In this document: piece after piece, positions 34,651-46,680 of the stretch | Layout of the letters: every line of letters starts with the position of its first letter | Position numbering within the stretch: position 1 is the first letter of the stretch | Source: Lantana camara | Lineage: Eukaryota > Streptophyta > Magnoliopsida > Lamiales > Verbenaceae | Reading direction: 5' to 3' | DNA: 64,000 nucleotides | NCBI GenBank assembly: GCA_037501455.1 | Contig: CM074858.1 | Coordinates: 80,512,501 to 80,576,500, forward strand | Translations under genes and position numbers: made by a program | Notes under the pieces: generated by a model | What the model was told of the DNA's origin: nothing | The model's database searches: none | What the model saw: only the letters and a program-made list of their open reading frames with translations

Positions 34651-37576
34651 TGTAACGCCCGAGCGCGAGACGTCACATCCCCCGCACCATGACCCGACCT
34701 GTATATGAAATGGGTTTCCATACACGTGCCAAATCATAGCGAACGGGGAAATACACACTCGCTAAGCCAGGCGGGACTAACCTTCAACTAAAACCCCAAC
34801 AATAACAACAAAATAACAGAACAGCGGAAGCAGTAATTCATATTCCATATATTGAGCTATATGCTCTAGATACCAACATTTATGTTCAAGGAAGATCAGT
34901 AAATCTAATACAAACATGTACGCTCCCAATTCATATACAATATCCAAAAGAACAAAAGATGTAAACATATGTGTGTAAAGAAAGAAAGGCTAGACACTAT
35001 GCAAGACTCTCTCAGACTTGTATCCCGCCTAGCATCCCTTCCTGCAAAAGAACTGAAACAACTCCGGGTTCAGTCTTGGACAAGACTGGTGGGTATAAAA
35101 CAGGCTTATTATCATAATATAGAGGAATTTAAGCACATATATGCAAGCTATAATCCTTATTCGAGGTTTTAGAATAATTTTCCCCAAGTGGGAAGTAAAA
35201 TACAATGAATAGGATTATAACAATTCAATTCATTCATTAGGTTCTTTGTGGCCCGACGAGAGGGCGTGAATTATCTCCAACTAACACCTCGTGTAATTCA
35301 TTAATCATTTATTCATTCATTCGTTCATGCATTTCATTCTTTCGTGCACATTCATTCGATCATTCATATACTCCTTCTTCCTCCGGTTAGGGGACGGGTT
35401 TGCAAGGCCCGAACCCTCATTCATTGGTGCTAGAGGGGTACATGAATCCCCAAAAGCTCGGTTCCCCTTCTTTCACTAATCTCCTAGTGAAGTCTAGGTC
35501 ACCGTAATTGATGGAACTAGTATATGTGGATTCCCGTCATCCCAAGCTTCCCCGGTTCACCAAATACACTAAGTCCCGGGCCCCCATTCATTGTGAACAT
35601 TCAATTCTCGCCAAAACTTTTGGTAGGATTTGTAAAATAAAGGCTTAACGTTGAAAACTCTAATTCATTGTAAAACTCGATATAGATATATATCTTTGGC
35701 CAAAATTTTGCACATTGGGTATATTGGGGTCATATCTTTTAACTAATAGAAGAAAAACCCACCTGGTAGACAAAAGAACCCGACAAAGACCTCACTGCCC
35801 GGCCTCGTCTCCCACTGGATCAAGATCTGTGTGAAAAAAGTAGTGTGAAACTCAATTATGACCACATTTGACGCTCGGCTATGCAACGAAATGTGATGAA
35901 GTGCATAAAATGTAAGAATTGATCGTGAAGGCCATAGAATGCAAGTAGGCACATGATTCATTAAATTTCATTCAATATACGATAAAATCGTATTCATTCC
36001 CATTCATGACTTTCAGAACCTTTCATTCTTGCATTCATATAACTTCAAGGTCATAAATCAATCATAATTCAAAGCTTGAATGGATTCACGTTGCATATGA
36101 TTCACGAATACGAATAATAAACGAGATATAACCAAGAAAAGAGGTTCCCCAAAGCTGGCAATTCAAATGACACGGCCGTGTTGCATTTTCAAATGAATTG
36201 GACACGGCCGTGTCCGCGGTTTAAAAATTAAAATTCCCAAGTCGAGGGCTTGACACGGCCGTGTTGAGTTTTCAAAGCATTTGGACACGGCCGTGTCCGA
36301 TTTTCTGAAAATATTTTTCACAAGTTGAGAGCCCAACACGGTCGTGTCCATTTTCAGTTCAAAGCTGACACGGCTGTGTCAGCTCGTCGTCTTGCGAGGA
36401 AAAACAGAGCAGATGCTCTGTTTTGGCGAGGGAAAAGCTTTGAAGAACAAGGCAGCTCCAAGGAAGCTCTTATATATCACCTAGACATGATTTCAAGCCA
36501 CAAAACTCATACAATTCACATAACTCATTCATATTCACAAGAATTCATGCATAAGGTTGGAAAAAATCATCCAAATCCCAAGCTTTCAACCATGGAAGCT
36601 TCAAGCTTCATTAATGGAAACCCATGCTATAATCAATCAATATGAAATTCAAGTATATAGAATTGATAAAGAAGCTTCAAGCAACAATTTCCATGCATCA
36701 ACTCTCACTTTAAACCATTAAAATTAATGGAACCAAGAATTCATATCATTTTGTTCAAATTCAAGCTTTTCTTCATAACACATGATTCTCCAACCCCAAA
36801 TCAAAATATAATCGGGAGAAAATAGAGAGGATAATGAGGAGAAAACAATACATATCTTACCTTGGAAGAAGTTTGGATGAAAATTGATCTTGAGCTCAAT
36901 TAATGGATGATCCAAAGAACGGTTTTCTTGGGGTTTCTCTTCTCTTCCTCTCTTGGCTGCAATGATCGATGGAAATGGAAGCATGAAGAAGCCAATGCTG
37001 ATATCTATTGGAGAGATGGGTAGGATACGGGTCGATCCAGGTCCGGTTCGTTTAAGAAAAATGTTCAAACAAGTTATAAAGTCGAGACTATTGAAAGGTT
37101 CGTGGTCGATGGTTCAAATGATATCGAAAAGGTATAAGGTCAAGTTTAAAGGATAGGTATCGTCGAAACAAGTTCAACGCCGTTTAGGGATCTCGATTTC
37201 GAGGTCCGGAGCTCAAGATATCTCGAAAACCGTTCAGGGTTGCCTATTATTCAAGTAGGTCCCTAAACTTTCAAAAAGTGGCAATCAAGCCCAAAATCAA
37301 TTTCCAATTGAGTCCAAAACATTCAAATAAGTTACAATCAAGCCCACGGCACGCACATATAACACGAAAGATTTCAATTAACACCAAATTCACGAAATTC
37401 ACATTTCCACAATTTCATTCATATATCCATATCTCACATTGGAATTCATATGAAATTTAAACAATTAATTCAAATTATAATCGAATTCAATGACTAAATC
37501 AAATTATAACTCATATAATTAAATGTAAATGCGCACGTAACACTTACCTGCACGTGTGAAAGTACGGGGCGTTACA
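34651..37576 (-). repeat. R9 3' LTR
   Basis: It runs from TGTAACGCCCGAG to GGGGCGTTACA (2926 bp). In minus sense it has a TATA-like GGTATAAGG complement (37131-37139), donor-like CCAAG|GTAAGATA (36860), acceptor-like TTTTTTCACACAG (35827), a second donor-like CAGGTGGGTTTTTCT near 35750, and acceptor-like TTCTTTTGCAG near 35043. The inverted pair has arms at 34768-34776 and 35023-35032. Confidence 0.93.
36169..36380. repeat. R9 LTR palindrome cluster (six GACACGGCCGTGTC dyads)
   Basis: Dyads start at 36169, 36201, 36252, 36284, 36335 and 36367. Spacing is exactly 32, 51, 32, 51 and 32 bp, so the cluster is three 83-bp units with two palindromes each. Copies at 36201 and 36284 are perfect 14-bp palindromes. 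Spacer sequence is partly conserved between units (TTTTCAAA, CAAGT.GAG.GC). The cluster lies inside the predicted intron 35827-36860. Confidence 0.92.
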
Positions 37577-37612
37577 ATTTCTCCCCCTTAAAGAGAATCC
37601 GTCCTCGGATTC
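37577..37612 (-). other. R9 polypurine tract and stem-loop
   Basis: In minus sense, GAATCCG-AGGA-CGGATTC (37595-37612) overlaps the pol stop codon (37611-37613). TCTTTAAGGGGGAGAAAT then abuts the LTR. Confidence 0.88.
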
Positions 37613-39735
37613 ATTGCTCAGTCTGAAATAATTCGGGATATAACTTCTTTATTTTCTCTTCCGTTTCCCACGTGGCTTTCTCTGTCTTATTACTTCGCCA
37701 CAATACTTTCACGAAAGGGAATCGTCTGTTTCGAAGTTCTTGAAATTTCCGATCTAGAATCTTAACTGGTTTCTGAATGAAAGTGAGATTCGGTTCAAGC
37801 TCAACCTCTTCAACCGGTATGATCACTGAATCATTGCGATAGTACTTTCAAAGTTGTGATACATGGAAGATATATTGAATACCCGTTAAACTTGGAGGTA
37901 AATCCAATCTGTAGGCTGTATCCCCGATTCTTTCCAGAATCTCATAGGGTCCCAAATACCGTGGATTCAGTTTTCCTCCCTTTCCAATTCGGGTGAATCC
38001 TTTTCGAGGCGAAGCTTTCAGGAACACTCTATCCCCAATTTCGAATTCAAGATCTTTCCTTCGCTTATCCGCATAGCTTTTCTGTTGATCTTGGGCTGCT
38101 TTCTTCCATTGCCGAATAATCTGAACCTTTTCGATAGCATCCTGAATAACTTTGGAAGGTTTTTCTTTCTTCTCTCCTCGCTTCACACCTTCCTGTTTGC
38201 TCCACTTCCATTCTTCTAAATCGAAAAACAACGAGGATCGACACTTTCTTCCATAAAGAAGCTGATACGGTGCCATTTCTATAGAAGCTTGATAACTATT
38301 ATTGTATGCAAACTCAATCAGTGGCAACTGTTCATTCCATGAACTCGAGAAATCCAATACACACACTCTTAGCATATCTTCCAGATATCTGATTAGCCTC
38401 TCAGACTGTCCGTCAGTCTGTGGATGAAAAGTTGTGCTGAATTGGAGCTTGGTCCCCAGACACTTCTGCAATTCTTGCCAAAATTTGGAAGTGAACCTCG
38501 GATCCCTGTCTGAAACAATGCTAACTGCCACTCCGTGTAAAAGAACAATCTCATCACAATATTTCTTAGCCAACTTATTTATCTTATCCGACATCCGAAT
38601 TACAAGAAAATGCGCTGACTTGGTTTTTCTGTCCACAATTACCCAGATGCCATCAAATCCACCCTTCACTCTGGGTAAACCCGATACAAAATCCGTTGCT
38701 ATCTGTTCCCATTTCCATTCTGGAATAGGTAGTGGCTGTAATAATCCCGAAGGCTTCTGATGTTCAACTTTCACTAACTGACAAGTCAGACACTGCTTCA
38801 CATAATTCACTACATCTTTCTTCAACCCGTTCCACCAATAATACTGTTTCAAATCCCGATACATCTTATTTCCACCAGGATGCACTGAATAAGCGGTTTT
38901 GTGAGCTTCATTCAAAATAACTCTTCTCAACTCCATTGGAACTACCACTCTATTCTTGAATCGAGAGATTTTCGTGTCATCAAATCCAAATGGACACTCA
39001 GGATTTGATCGAGCCTTTTCTATCAATCTCTGAATCTCAGTATCTATTCTTTGTGCCTCAAATATCTGTTGCCTTAACCCTGGTCGTACTGAGATGTTAC
39101 CAATACGAGCCTTTATCTTAACCAACTCCATTGGTTGTCCAATATCTACCTTCAAATTAGATACACTAGCCTTCCTGCTCAATGCATCCGAGACCACGTT
39201 AGCCTTACCCGGGTGATACTTAATCACACAATCATAATCCTTGAGTTTCCATCCATCGTCGCTGCCTTCTATTCAAATCCTTTTGAGAAAACAAATACTG
39301 AAGGCTCTTATGGTCCGTAAAAATCTCAAAAGAAGTTCCATATAAATAATGTTTCCACTTCCCTAAAGCAAAAATCACCGCTGCAAGTTCAAGGTCATGA
39401 GTGGGATAATTTTTCTCATGCTCTTTCAATTTCCTAGAGGCATAAGCAATTACTCTCCCATTCTGCATTAAAACACAACCCAAACCTTCATGGGAAGCAT
39501 CGGTATACACCACAAACCCTTCAACACCATCCGGAAGGCCTAATACCGGTGCAGAAGTTAACTTATCCTTCAAGAGCTGAAAACTAGCTTCACACTTCGC
39601 ATCCCATTTAAACTGAACCTCTTTCTTGGTTAATCGGGTCAATGGAGCCGCAATCTTAGAAAAATCCTTAACAAATCTTCGATAATAACCGACGAAACCT
39701 AAGAAACTTTGAATCTCGGAAACATTCTTAGGAAT
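37611..39735 (-). pseudogene. R9 pol 3' part: RNase H, integrase, chromodomain
   Basis: The RNase H stretch (39642 downwards) has [21 protein letters not shown] and [11 protein letters not shown] frameshift near 39240 separates it from the integrase stretch 37848-39227 (459 codons). That stretch shows the zinc-binding H..H (HKTAYSVHPGG) and C..C (CLTCQ), and the catalytic D in TDFVSGLP, D in SDRDPRF and E in GQSERLI. The GPYEILERIGD region follows. An opal stop at 37848-37850 follows HVSQL. The remaining 71 codons are the chromodomain ([20 protein letters not shown]), ending at 37611. Integration and heterochromatin targeting would be its roles. The breaks are few. Confidence 0.92.
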
Positions 39736-41604
39736 CTACCATTGAGAAACTACCTCTACTTTCGAAGGATCTACTTCCAATCCTTTGCTCGAAATAATGT
39801 GACCCAAGAAGCTCACCCTGTCAATCCAAAACTCACATTTACTGAACTTTGCATAAAGCTGGTTATCTCTTAAAGTCTCCAACACCAATCTCAGATGACG
39901 AGCATGATCCTCTTCCGATCTTGAATATACTAAGATATCATCAATGAATATCACCACAAACTTATCAAGATAGGGTCGAAAAATCCGATGCATCATGTCC
40001 ATAAAAGCTGCCGACGCGTTAGTTAGCCTGAATGGCATCACCACAAATTCATAATGTCCATACCGGGTATTAAATCCTGTCTTAGGAATATCTTCCTCCT
40101 TGATCTTTAACTGATAATATCCTTGCCTTAAATCGAGCTTAGAATACACCCTGGACCCTTGTAGCATGTCAAACAAATCTTCTATATGAGGCAAAGGATA
40201 TTTATTCTTTACAGTCATCCGATTCAACCCCCAGTAGTCAATGCACATCCTCAGAATTCCATCTTTCTTCTTAACAAAGAGAACTGGCGCGCCCCACGGT
40301 GATGAACTCGGTCGAATATACCTATTCTTGAGAAGATCTTCCAATTGAACTTTTAACTCTTGTAACTCTGCCGGTGCCATCCGGTAAGGAGTCTTAGAAT
40401 AAGGTTCGGATCCCGGATATAAGTCTATTACGAATTCAATCTCTCGATCCGGCGGTAAAGAACCTAAAACTTCTGGAAACACCTCAAGATATTCCTTCAC
40501 CACTTCTGTCTCTTCAAGTTTCGCCTGATCTTTTGGCTTATTCAAAATATAAGCAATATATCCCATCGCTCCATTTCTTATCAACTTATGGGCTTCAGTG
40601 AACGACAAAAGAGGAGCAGTCTTCGATTCTTTCTTCACTGTTACTTCTTCTGCCAACTTAACCGTCTTGGTAAAATAATCAACCATGGCGTGATACCAAA
40701 ATAACCAATCCATTCCCATAATAACCCCATATCTGTTCATCGGCATTACCACCAAATCTGCCTGATATTCTCTACCTTCAAACTCAATCACACAATTTCT
40801 GACCACCTGATCCGTCTCAAGACTTCCACCCAATGACGAACTCACCACATAACAAGTATTCAAACACATAATAGGCAAACATAGAATATCAACTAATTTA
40901 TAAGAAATAAAAGAATGAGTCGCTCCAGGGTCAAATAATGCATGTATGTTCGTGTTATGGATGCATATCGTACCTTCCACCATGGCATTAGGATTAACTT
41001 CCACATCTTTCTCTTCACCCGCAAGGGCATATGCACGAGCCGGTATCATTGGCCTCTGAGCTCCCGGTTGATAGCCTGGAGTCTTGTCTGGATAAGTGTT
41101 AGCCATATGTGTCACTTTCCCGTATATCAAACACTGACCCAACCTTTTTCTACAGTTGTTGTATGAATGAGTAGGGCCTCCACAATATAAACATGGTGGT
41201 CTATCTTTTCGTGGATCAAAAGGAGCTGGAGGTGCTTGTGACTTCGGTGGTGCAGTCCCCGCAGCTCGAAACTTCTTATTCTGTCCTTGGAATGGCTGGG
41301 AGGGGGATACCATAGGCCTTTTCCCTTTTCCAAATCTGGATCCCTGCCCCATTTGCATTCGTTGAATGGGATCCTTTTTCTTATTTTCCTCTTCCTGTGT
41401 TAAAGCCCTTTGCACGGTATCAGCAAAAGACTCAAAGTTTTGACCCGTATGCCCGTGTCGAAGATCCTGTCTCAGTCTAGCAATAAACTTCTTTGCCTTG
41501 CTCTTTTCATCCCGCGTGATATGAGGTGCATATTTACCGAGCCTATTGAAAAGAGAAAGATATTGAGCCACCGTCCGTGTTCCCTGTTTCAAATCCATAA
41601 ATTC
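39736..41604 (-). pseudogene. R9 Gag C-terminal half, protease and reverse transcriptase
   Basis: This open stretch of about 620 codons is in frame with the Gag start but behind a stop (41605-41607). It contains the C-terminal Gag domain ([18 protein letters not shown]), a knuckle [14 protein letters not shown] and a second, altered one ([14 protein letters not shown], with Cys changed to Tyr at its second and last positions). The protease motif [14 protein letters not shown] has D-P-G at the active site. RT has [25 protein letters not shown] and [12 protein letters not shown]. It ends at an amber stop (39736-39738) in the connection domain. Polyprotein activity is lost. Confidence 0.92.
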
Positions 41605-42072
41605 TTATTCTTTTCTCTCCCGAACCACCTCGGGCACAAAAGCCTCTCTGAACTCCCTTACAAAGACTTCCCAATTCACCGCCTCCTCTTCCACTTCAAG
41701 TTTTTCTCGGGTGCGTTCCCACCAATCATAGGCTTCTCCATCTAGTTGAAAAATAGCAAACTGACGAACATTATAAATTCTCTCAATCCTAGTCAACCAT
41801 CCTTCCGATACGGCATCATCTACAGAACCCGAAAACCTTGGAGGATTATAGCTCAAAAACAACCCGTGGTGATCTCGTGGGTTACTAGGAGGAGGTGCTT
41901 GCTGTTCAGCCAGAGGTTGTATAGGAGGATCTTGAGCCCTTCTATGTTCAACATAATTGTACACGGCTTCCATAAAATGCTCCATATTCATAGGCGGTTG
42001 TGGAGGATTAGAGGAACGATCTCTATGATGATGACGTCCCAGAGACCTCTCCTGATGTCTTCTCGGAGGCAT
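41605..42072 (-). pseudogene. R9 Gag N-terminal part
   Basis: I chose the ATG at 42070-42072 (MPPRRHQERS) because R10 and R11 start at the same place. It has an Arg/His-rich N-terminus, a Pro/Gln stretch, [11 protein letters not shown] and the core motif [21 protein letters not shown]. It ends at an ochre stop (41605-41607) where R10 has Gln in RERKEQEF, one C-to-T change away from sense. Gag would form the particle. It shares the frame with the following stretch. Confidence 0.92.
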
Positions 42073-42269
42073 CCTGTCAATCAAACACTAACATGCATGC
42101 CAGATTTAGTCCATGCGTGACAATGCAATGAATTCAATCACTTAGAAAATCACGAATCAATGCACATTATCACGCGAAAAAGTAATTACTTCACCTTAGC
42201 ACTTAATTCTTAAAGTCGAACGACCTAACTGACTCAACAAGACAATAGAACCCTGGTTTTACAACCTTG

Positions 42270-42282
42270 GGCTCTGATACCA
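42270..42282 (-). other. R9 primer-binding site (initiator tRNA-Met)
   Basis: GGCTCTGATACCA is the complement of TGGTATCAGAGCC. It lies 8 bp from the LTR border at 42291. Confidence 0.93.
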
Positions 42283-42290
42283 CTCAACGA

Positions 42291-43236
42291 TGTAACGCCC
42301 GAGTGCGAGACGTCACATCCCCCGCACCATGACCCGACCCATATATGAAATAGGTTTCCATACACGTGCCAAATCATAGCAAACGGGGACATACACACTC
42401 GCTAAGCCAGGCGGGACTAACCTTCAACTAAAACCCCAACAATAACAACAAAATAACAGAACAACGGAAGCAGTAATTCATATTCCATATATTGAGCTAT
42501 ATGCTCTAGATACCAACATTTATGTTCAAGGAAGATCAGTAAATCTAATACAAACATGTACGCTCCCAATTCATATACAATATCCAAAAGAACAAAAGAT
42601 GTAAACATATGTGTGTAAAGAAAAAAAGGCTAGACACTATGCAAGACTCTCTCAGACTTGTATCCCGCCTAGCATCCCTTCCTGTAAAAGAACTGAAACA
42701 ACTCCGGGTTCAGTCTTGGACAGACTGGTGGGTATAAAACAGGCTTATTATCATAATATAGCGGAATTTAAGCACATACATGCAAGCTATAATCCTTATT
42801 CGAGGTTTTATAATAATTTTCCCCAAGTGGGAAGTAAAATACAACGAATAGGATTATAACAATTCATTTCATTCATTAGGTTTTTTGTGGCCCGGCGAGA
42901 GGGCGTGCATTATCTCCAACCAAAACCTCGTGTAATTCATTAATCATGTATTCATTCATTCGTTCATGCATTTCATTCTTTCGTGCACATTCATTAGATC
43001 ATTCATATACTCCTTCTTTCTCCGGTTAGGGGACGGGTTTGCAAGGCTCGAACCCTCATTCATTGGTGCTAGAGGGGTAGATGAATCCCCAAAAGCTCGG
43101 TTCCCCTTCTTTCACTAATCTCCTAGTGAAGTCTAGGTCACCGTAATTGATGGAACTAGTATATGTGGATTCCCGTCAGCCCAAGCTTCCCCGGTTCACC
43201 AAATACACTAAGTCTCGGGCCCCCATTCATTGTGAA
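42291..43236 (-). repeat. R9 5' LTR, interrupted by R10
   Basis: It matches 34651-35597 to about 97%. It stops after CATTGTGAA, where the intact copy continues CATTCAATTC. The R10 target duplication is therefore probably GTGAA; its partner lies outside the window. Confidence 0.92.
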
Positions 43237-43407
43237 TGTAACGCCCCGATTTCTCGGACATAAAGGTACGATGTATGTGTTTACTAATTTACGCGAATTA
43301 ATTGTTTTTACGTGTTTTATATTTAATTTTATTATAATTATTATTATTTTATTATATTTTATTATATTATCTTATTTTAATATTATTAATTTTACATATA
43401 CATTTCG

Positions 43408-43408
<1 letters not shown>

Positions 43409-43443
<35 letters not shown>
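43409..43443. repeat. TA microsatellite in R10 5' LTR
   Basis: A run of about 17 TA units. The matching tract at 51932-51964 in the 3' LTR differs slightly in length. Confidence 0.9.
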
Positions 43444-43446
<3 letters not shown>

Positions 43447-43566
43447 AATGTTTAATTATTTTACTATCTATTTAATAATTATACTAATTATATGTTATGT
43501 TAAATAATCATGTTTTAATTAATTACTTATCTATATATATATATTATACGAGGAATATATAATTTA

Positions 43567-43761
43567 TGCATGAATTTCACTTTTGCATGGGATTAATATA
43601 TTCATGCATGGAGTTTATTAAATGTGCATGGAAAATTTTATGAATATGCATGAAAATCATATTTTTGCATGAGAATTAAATATGCATGAATTTCATTTCA
43701 TTTTGCATGAATTTGGTTGAATTGTGCATGGGGATTTCATAATTTATGAATGAATTGCATG
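43567..43761 (+). promoter_or_regulatory. RY-motif array (ten TGCATG) in R10 5' LTR
   Basis: TGCATG starts at 43567, 43584, 43605, 43625, 43647, 43666, 43683, 43704, 43725 and 43756. The spacing is 17-31 bp, upstream of the TATA-like site at 44060. CATGCA/TGCATG is the RY core bound by plant B3 factors of the ABI3/FUS3/LEC2 group. Nine copies remain at 52086-52280. Function is inferred. Confidence 0.7.
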
Positions 43762-44059
43762 TATGAGCTTGTTCGTTTATTTTGTGCTTCGTTCTTATAT
43801 GATATGATATCAAATTGCCATGATTTTGTAATATGTTGTACATATATGTGTTATGAACATGATTTTATGCTCAATTTATGTTTTCGAATTCATTTGATAT
43901 GTTAACGGATTTAATATGTTTCGAGGAACCAAAACGGGAGCTAACGAGCACTTAGCGTACCCTTGGTTCCGAATTTAATATCTTGAGCTCGGGAACTCGG
44001 ATTCGAGTTCCGTCAACTCCGCTGAACTCGTAACGAAAATTCGATTTTAGTAAACTTAG

Positions 44060-44077
44060 CCTTATAATTTTTCTAAG
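44060..44077 (+). promoter_or_regulatory. Probable core promoter (TATA-like) of R10
   Basis: CCTTATAATTTTTCTAAG is conserved as CCTTATATTTTTCTAAG in complement in R1 (near 101), R2 (near 2740) and R3 (near 10876), and as a variant in R11 (58340-58354). It lies about 300 nt before the predicted first splice donor. The start site is not determinable from sequence. Confidence 0.5.
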
Positions 44078-44365
44078 TCATTTGAAACTCCGAAATCCAA
44101 CCGAAAAACGAAACGGAGACCAACTTGACCTTGTTGCACTAAATCAGCCATATCTTGGCCAAACCATAACCAAATTAACCATGGTTTGATTCTTTGAAAC
44201 CCTAACTCAACCCTTTATCATGACATAACAAGCCTTGACCGAGATTATCCTCACACAAGCCCCAAAACTCAGCCAAAGCTTCTGTTCCTCATTCCAGTCC
44301 CGTAACCCTTCAACCTTGGAGATTTTGGAGCTCAAATCTCATCCAAACTTCAACCAATCATCAAG

Positions 44366-45835
44366 GTAAGCTTAGGGTTGTATTATATGTTTATTCCTGA
44401 TCATTTTCATCCTTTCTTTTCCAAATTTGAGCATGGATTCATGGGATTTCTAGACTGCCTTAAAAAAAATGATGTTTTGGCAAATTTGTTGATCTTCTTC
44501 GATTCTTAACGGTTTTGATCGATTCCAAGCATGAGAATGATTGTTTTGACATCCTCATTTCACTTATGATCATTGATTACATGGTAGTTGAGGTATTTAT
44601 GAGTTATCAGTTATGGCACTTGAGAAAACTTTCATGAAAAGTGACGTTTGACAGCTTCTCTTGTTTGAGCTCTTTTGGAACTGATTTGTGTGTTCATCTG
44701 GAGTCTTTTTGCTGCATATTTGTGACCTTAACATACCTGAACATGTTGGTTGAAGACTGATTGGGTGTGGCTCTGTTTTCCGTCGAGTATGCCCTGTTTT
44801 TGGCCTGGAAAAGTTGCTGTCAAAGTGCTGCGTTCCTCCTTTCTTTTGCTGTCCGTTTTCGTGGCTTTGTGGTGTGGGTTGTGGCTGATTTCTTGCTGTA
44901 ATTCATGCCTTGTATTGCTGCATGTTTTGCTCGAATTTCATGCTGGAGTGTTGCTCTGTTTCTGCGTCATTTCTGTCAAAACAGGGATGTTGCTGCTGCG
45001 TGTAACGGGCGTGTCTTTTTCCTTTCTTTCCAGCGGGAACGGGGGTGCAAACTGGGCCTGGGATTTCTGTACCGAGACACGGGGGTGTCTCGGTTTGTTC
45101 TAGGAAGTAGACACGGGGGTGTCACCTATTTTTTCCCAAGCTTTTTCCTGCGTTTTCCTGTGTTGCCCGCATGCTACTGTTGTTGTATATATTTATGTAT
45201 ATGTACTGTGTATGTGTGTGATTGTGATTGTGTGTATGAATGCATGCATGGCTGTGTACGTGTGAGTGTGTATAAATATATATACATATATTTAGTATTT
45301 GTGTGTGTATTTGCATGCATGTGTATGATATATATATATATATTGTGTATATAAATTGCATGCATGGGTGTGTTTGTGTGTGTACGTATATATATATATA
45401 TATATATATTACATATTTAAATGTTATTTGATTATAAATATATATATATTTATTATATATTTTAAATATTATTTGATTTAATTCAATGTTGAATTAATTG
45501 ATTTCCATTTCGCGTATTTAATTTACCGACTATTGATTGAACGTTTTATTTATTTTATTCCTAAATGTGAATATGAATATTATATTTGTTGTGCTTATTA
45601 ATTGAATGTTAGATTAATTGATATGAATTATGAATTATGAGTTTATGAATATTATGAACTTATGAAATTGAATGAAATATATGAACGAATGAATGATTAT
45701 ATGTTTTAAATTTATTAATAGCGCACATGAACATTTTTATGATATAATATGATCATTTATGCATTCACATCATGTTCACTTCATTGCCGAGCGTCATATG
45801 TGGTCATTGAGTCTCATACCTTTTCTTTTGCACAG
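44366..45835 (+). other. Predicted intron 1 in the R10 LTR leader
   Basis: ATCAAG|GTAAGCTT at the left and TTTTCTTTTGCACAG|AT at the right. The same donor and acceptor motifs bracket a corresponding segment in R2, R3, R4, R6, R8, R9 and R11, which are otherwise diverged. Each of these segments contains the palindrome cluster. An intron that enhances expression or hides the cluster from the mature RNA is an inference. Confidence 0.5.
45000..45123. repeat. R10 LTR palindrome cluster (four GACAC..GTGTC dyads)
   Basis: Dyad centres are at about 45008, 45042, 45082 and 45116 (spacings 34, 40, 34), that is two pairs. The best copies are GAGACACGGGGGTGTCTC (45074-45091) and GACACGGGGGTGTC (45110-45123). 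The first pair is degenerate. The 3' LTR has the same cluster at about 53520-53643. Confidence 0.75.
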
Positions 45836-45903
45836 ATTCGGGTTTGGTCGGAGACGAGGGCGAGCCTTGAGACGCTTGTGCCTTTATTTCTGCTTTGGTA
45901 AAG

Positions 45904-46669
45904 GTGGGTTTTTCTTCTATTAGTTAAAACAACCTTATATATTCCTTATGTGCAAAGTTTTAAGCCAAAACCGTATATTTATATATATATTGAGTCATTT
46001 CGGGTAAATCATTTCAAACGTATGACCCCTTTCTTTTATGTATGAACCCTACCTTATGTTTGGCGAGATATTTATGATTTATGATAGCACGGGCCCCGGG
46101 ACTTAGTATATGTGGCTAACCGAGGAAGCAAGGGCTGATGGGGATCCCCTATACTAGTCCCAACCAAACTACGGTGATACCGGCCCTCGCTAGGAGTTTT
46201 AGCGGGGAATGGGAGCTGAGTGCCCTTGGGGGATTCATGTACCCCCATTGGCCCATGTATGAACCGGTGGCCGGGTCTTGCAAGCCCGTCCACCACCCGG
46301 AGGAAAAAGGAGTATATGAATGATTATGATCATGTATTTATGAGCACAAAAGATTTATGTATGATAATGAATTATTGAATAATTAATTATGATTACACGA
46401 GGAGTAGGTTGGAGATTGTGCACGCCCACTCGCCGGGCCATAAACCCTTATGAACTTTTATGAACAGTTATGAATGAATATGAACGTCGTAATCCCGTTG
46501 ATGTTTCCTTTTTGTTTTAACCACTTGGTAAAGTCTTACTAAACTTCACACGGGATTAGGGCTTGCATGTATGTGTTTAAATTATGCGATATTATATATT
46601 TATGCCCCGTTTTTATACCCACCAGTCTCTTTTAGACTGAACCCGGTTGTTTTCAGTTGTTTTGTGCAG
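45904..46669 (+). other. Predicted intron 2 with conserved GC-rich block, R10 LTR
   Basis: AAAG|GTGGGTTTTTCT is almost invariant between families, and TTGTTTTGTGCAG|GAAT precedes the CTAGGCGGGA motif in all of them. Inside, 46087-46310 is GC-rich and rich in complementary segments, for example GGGACTTAGTATA (46098-46110) with TATACTAGTCCC (46150-46161). The block recurs in R3, R4, R9 and R11 and in diverged form in R6 and R8. Confidence 0.45.
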
Positions 46670-46680
46670 GAATAGGAGTG

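Larger units (their letters stand above)
34651..43236 (-). mobile_element. R9: Tekay/Del-like chromovirus, complete order but mutated
   Basis: In minus sense: 5' LTR (42291 onward, interrupted at 43236 by R10), PBS, gag-PR-RT-RNase H-integrase-chromodomain, polypurine tract and 3' LTR (34651-37576). Comparing the visible 946 bp of the 5' LTR with the 3' LTR, I count about 28 substitutions, near 3%. It is therefore older than R10 and R11, which fits the nesting. It is inserted in the R8 leader. Confidence 0.93.

Noticed and set aside
36169..36380. Regularly spaced repeats resembling a CRISPR array
   Set aside because: Repeats are 14-bp palindromes with short, partly conserved spacers inside a plant LTR; there are no cas genes.
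46072..46296. Antisense open frame of 74 codons, repeated at 54583-54807
   Set aside because: It is identical only because it lies in the two LTRs of one element. Related LTR families do not keep the frame; base composition of the GC-rich block explains it.
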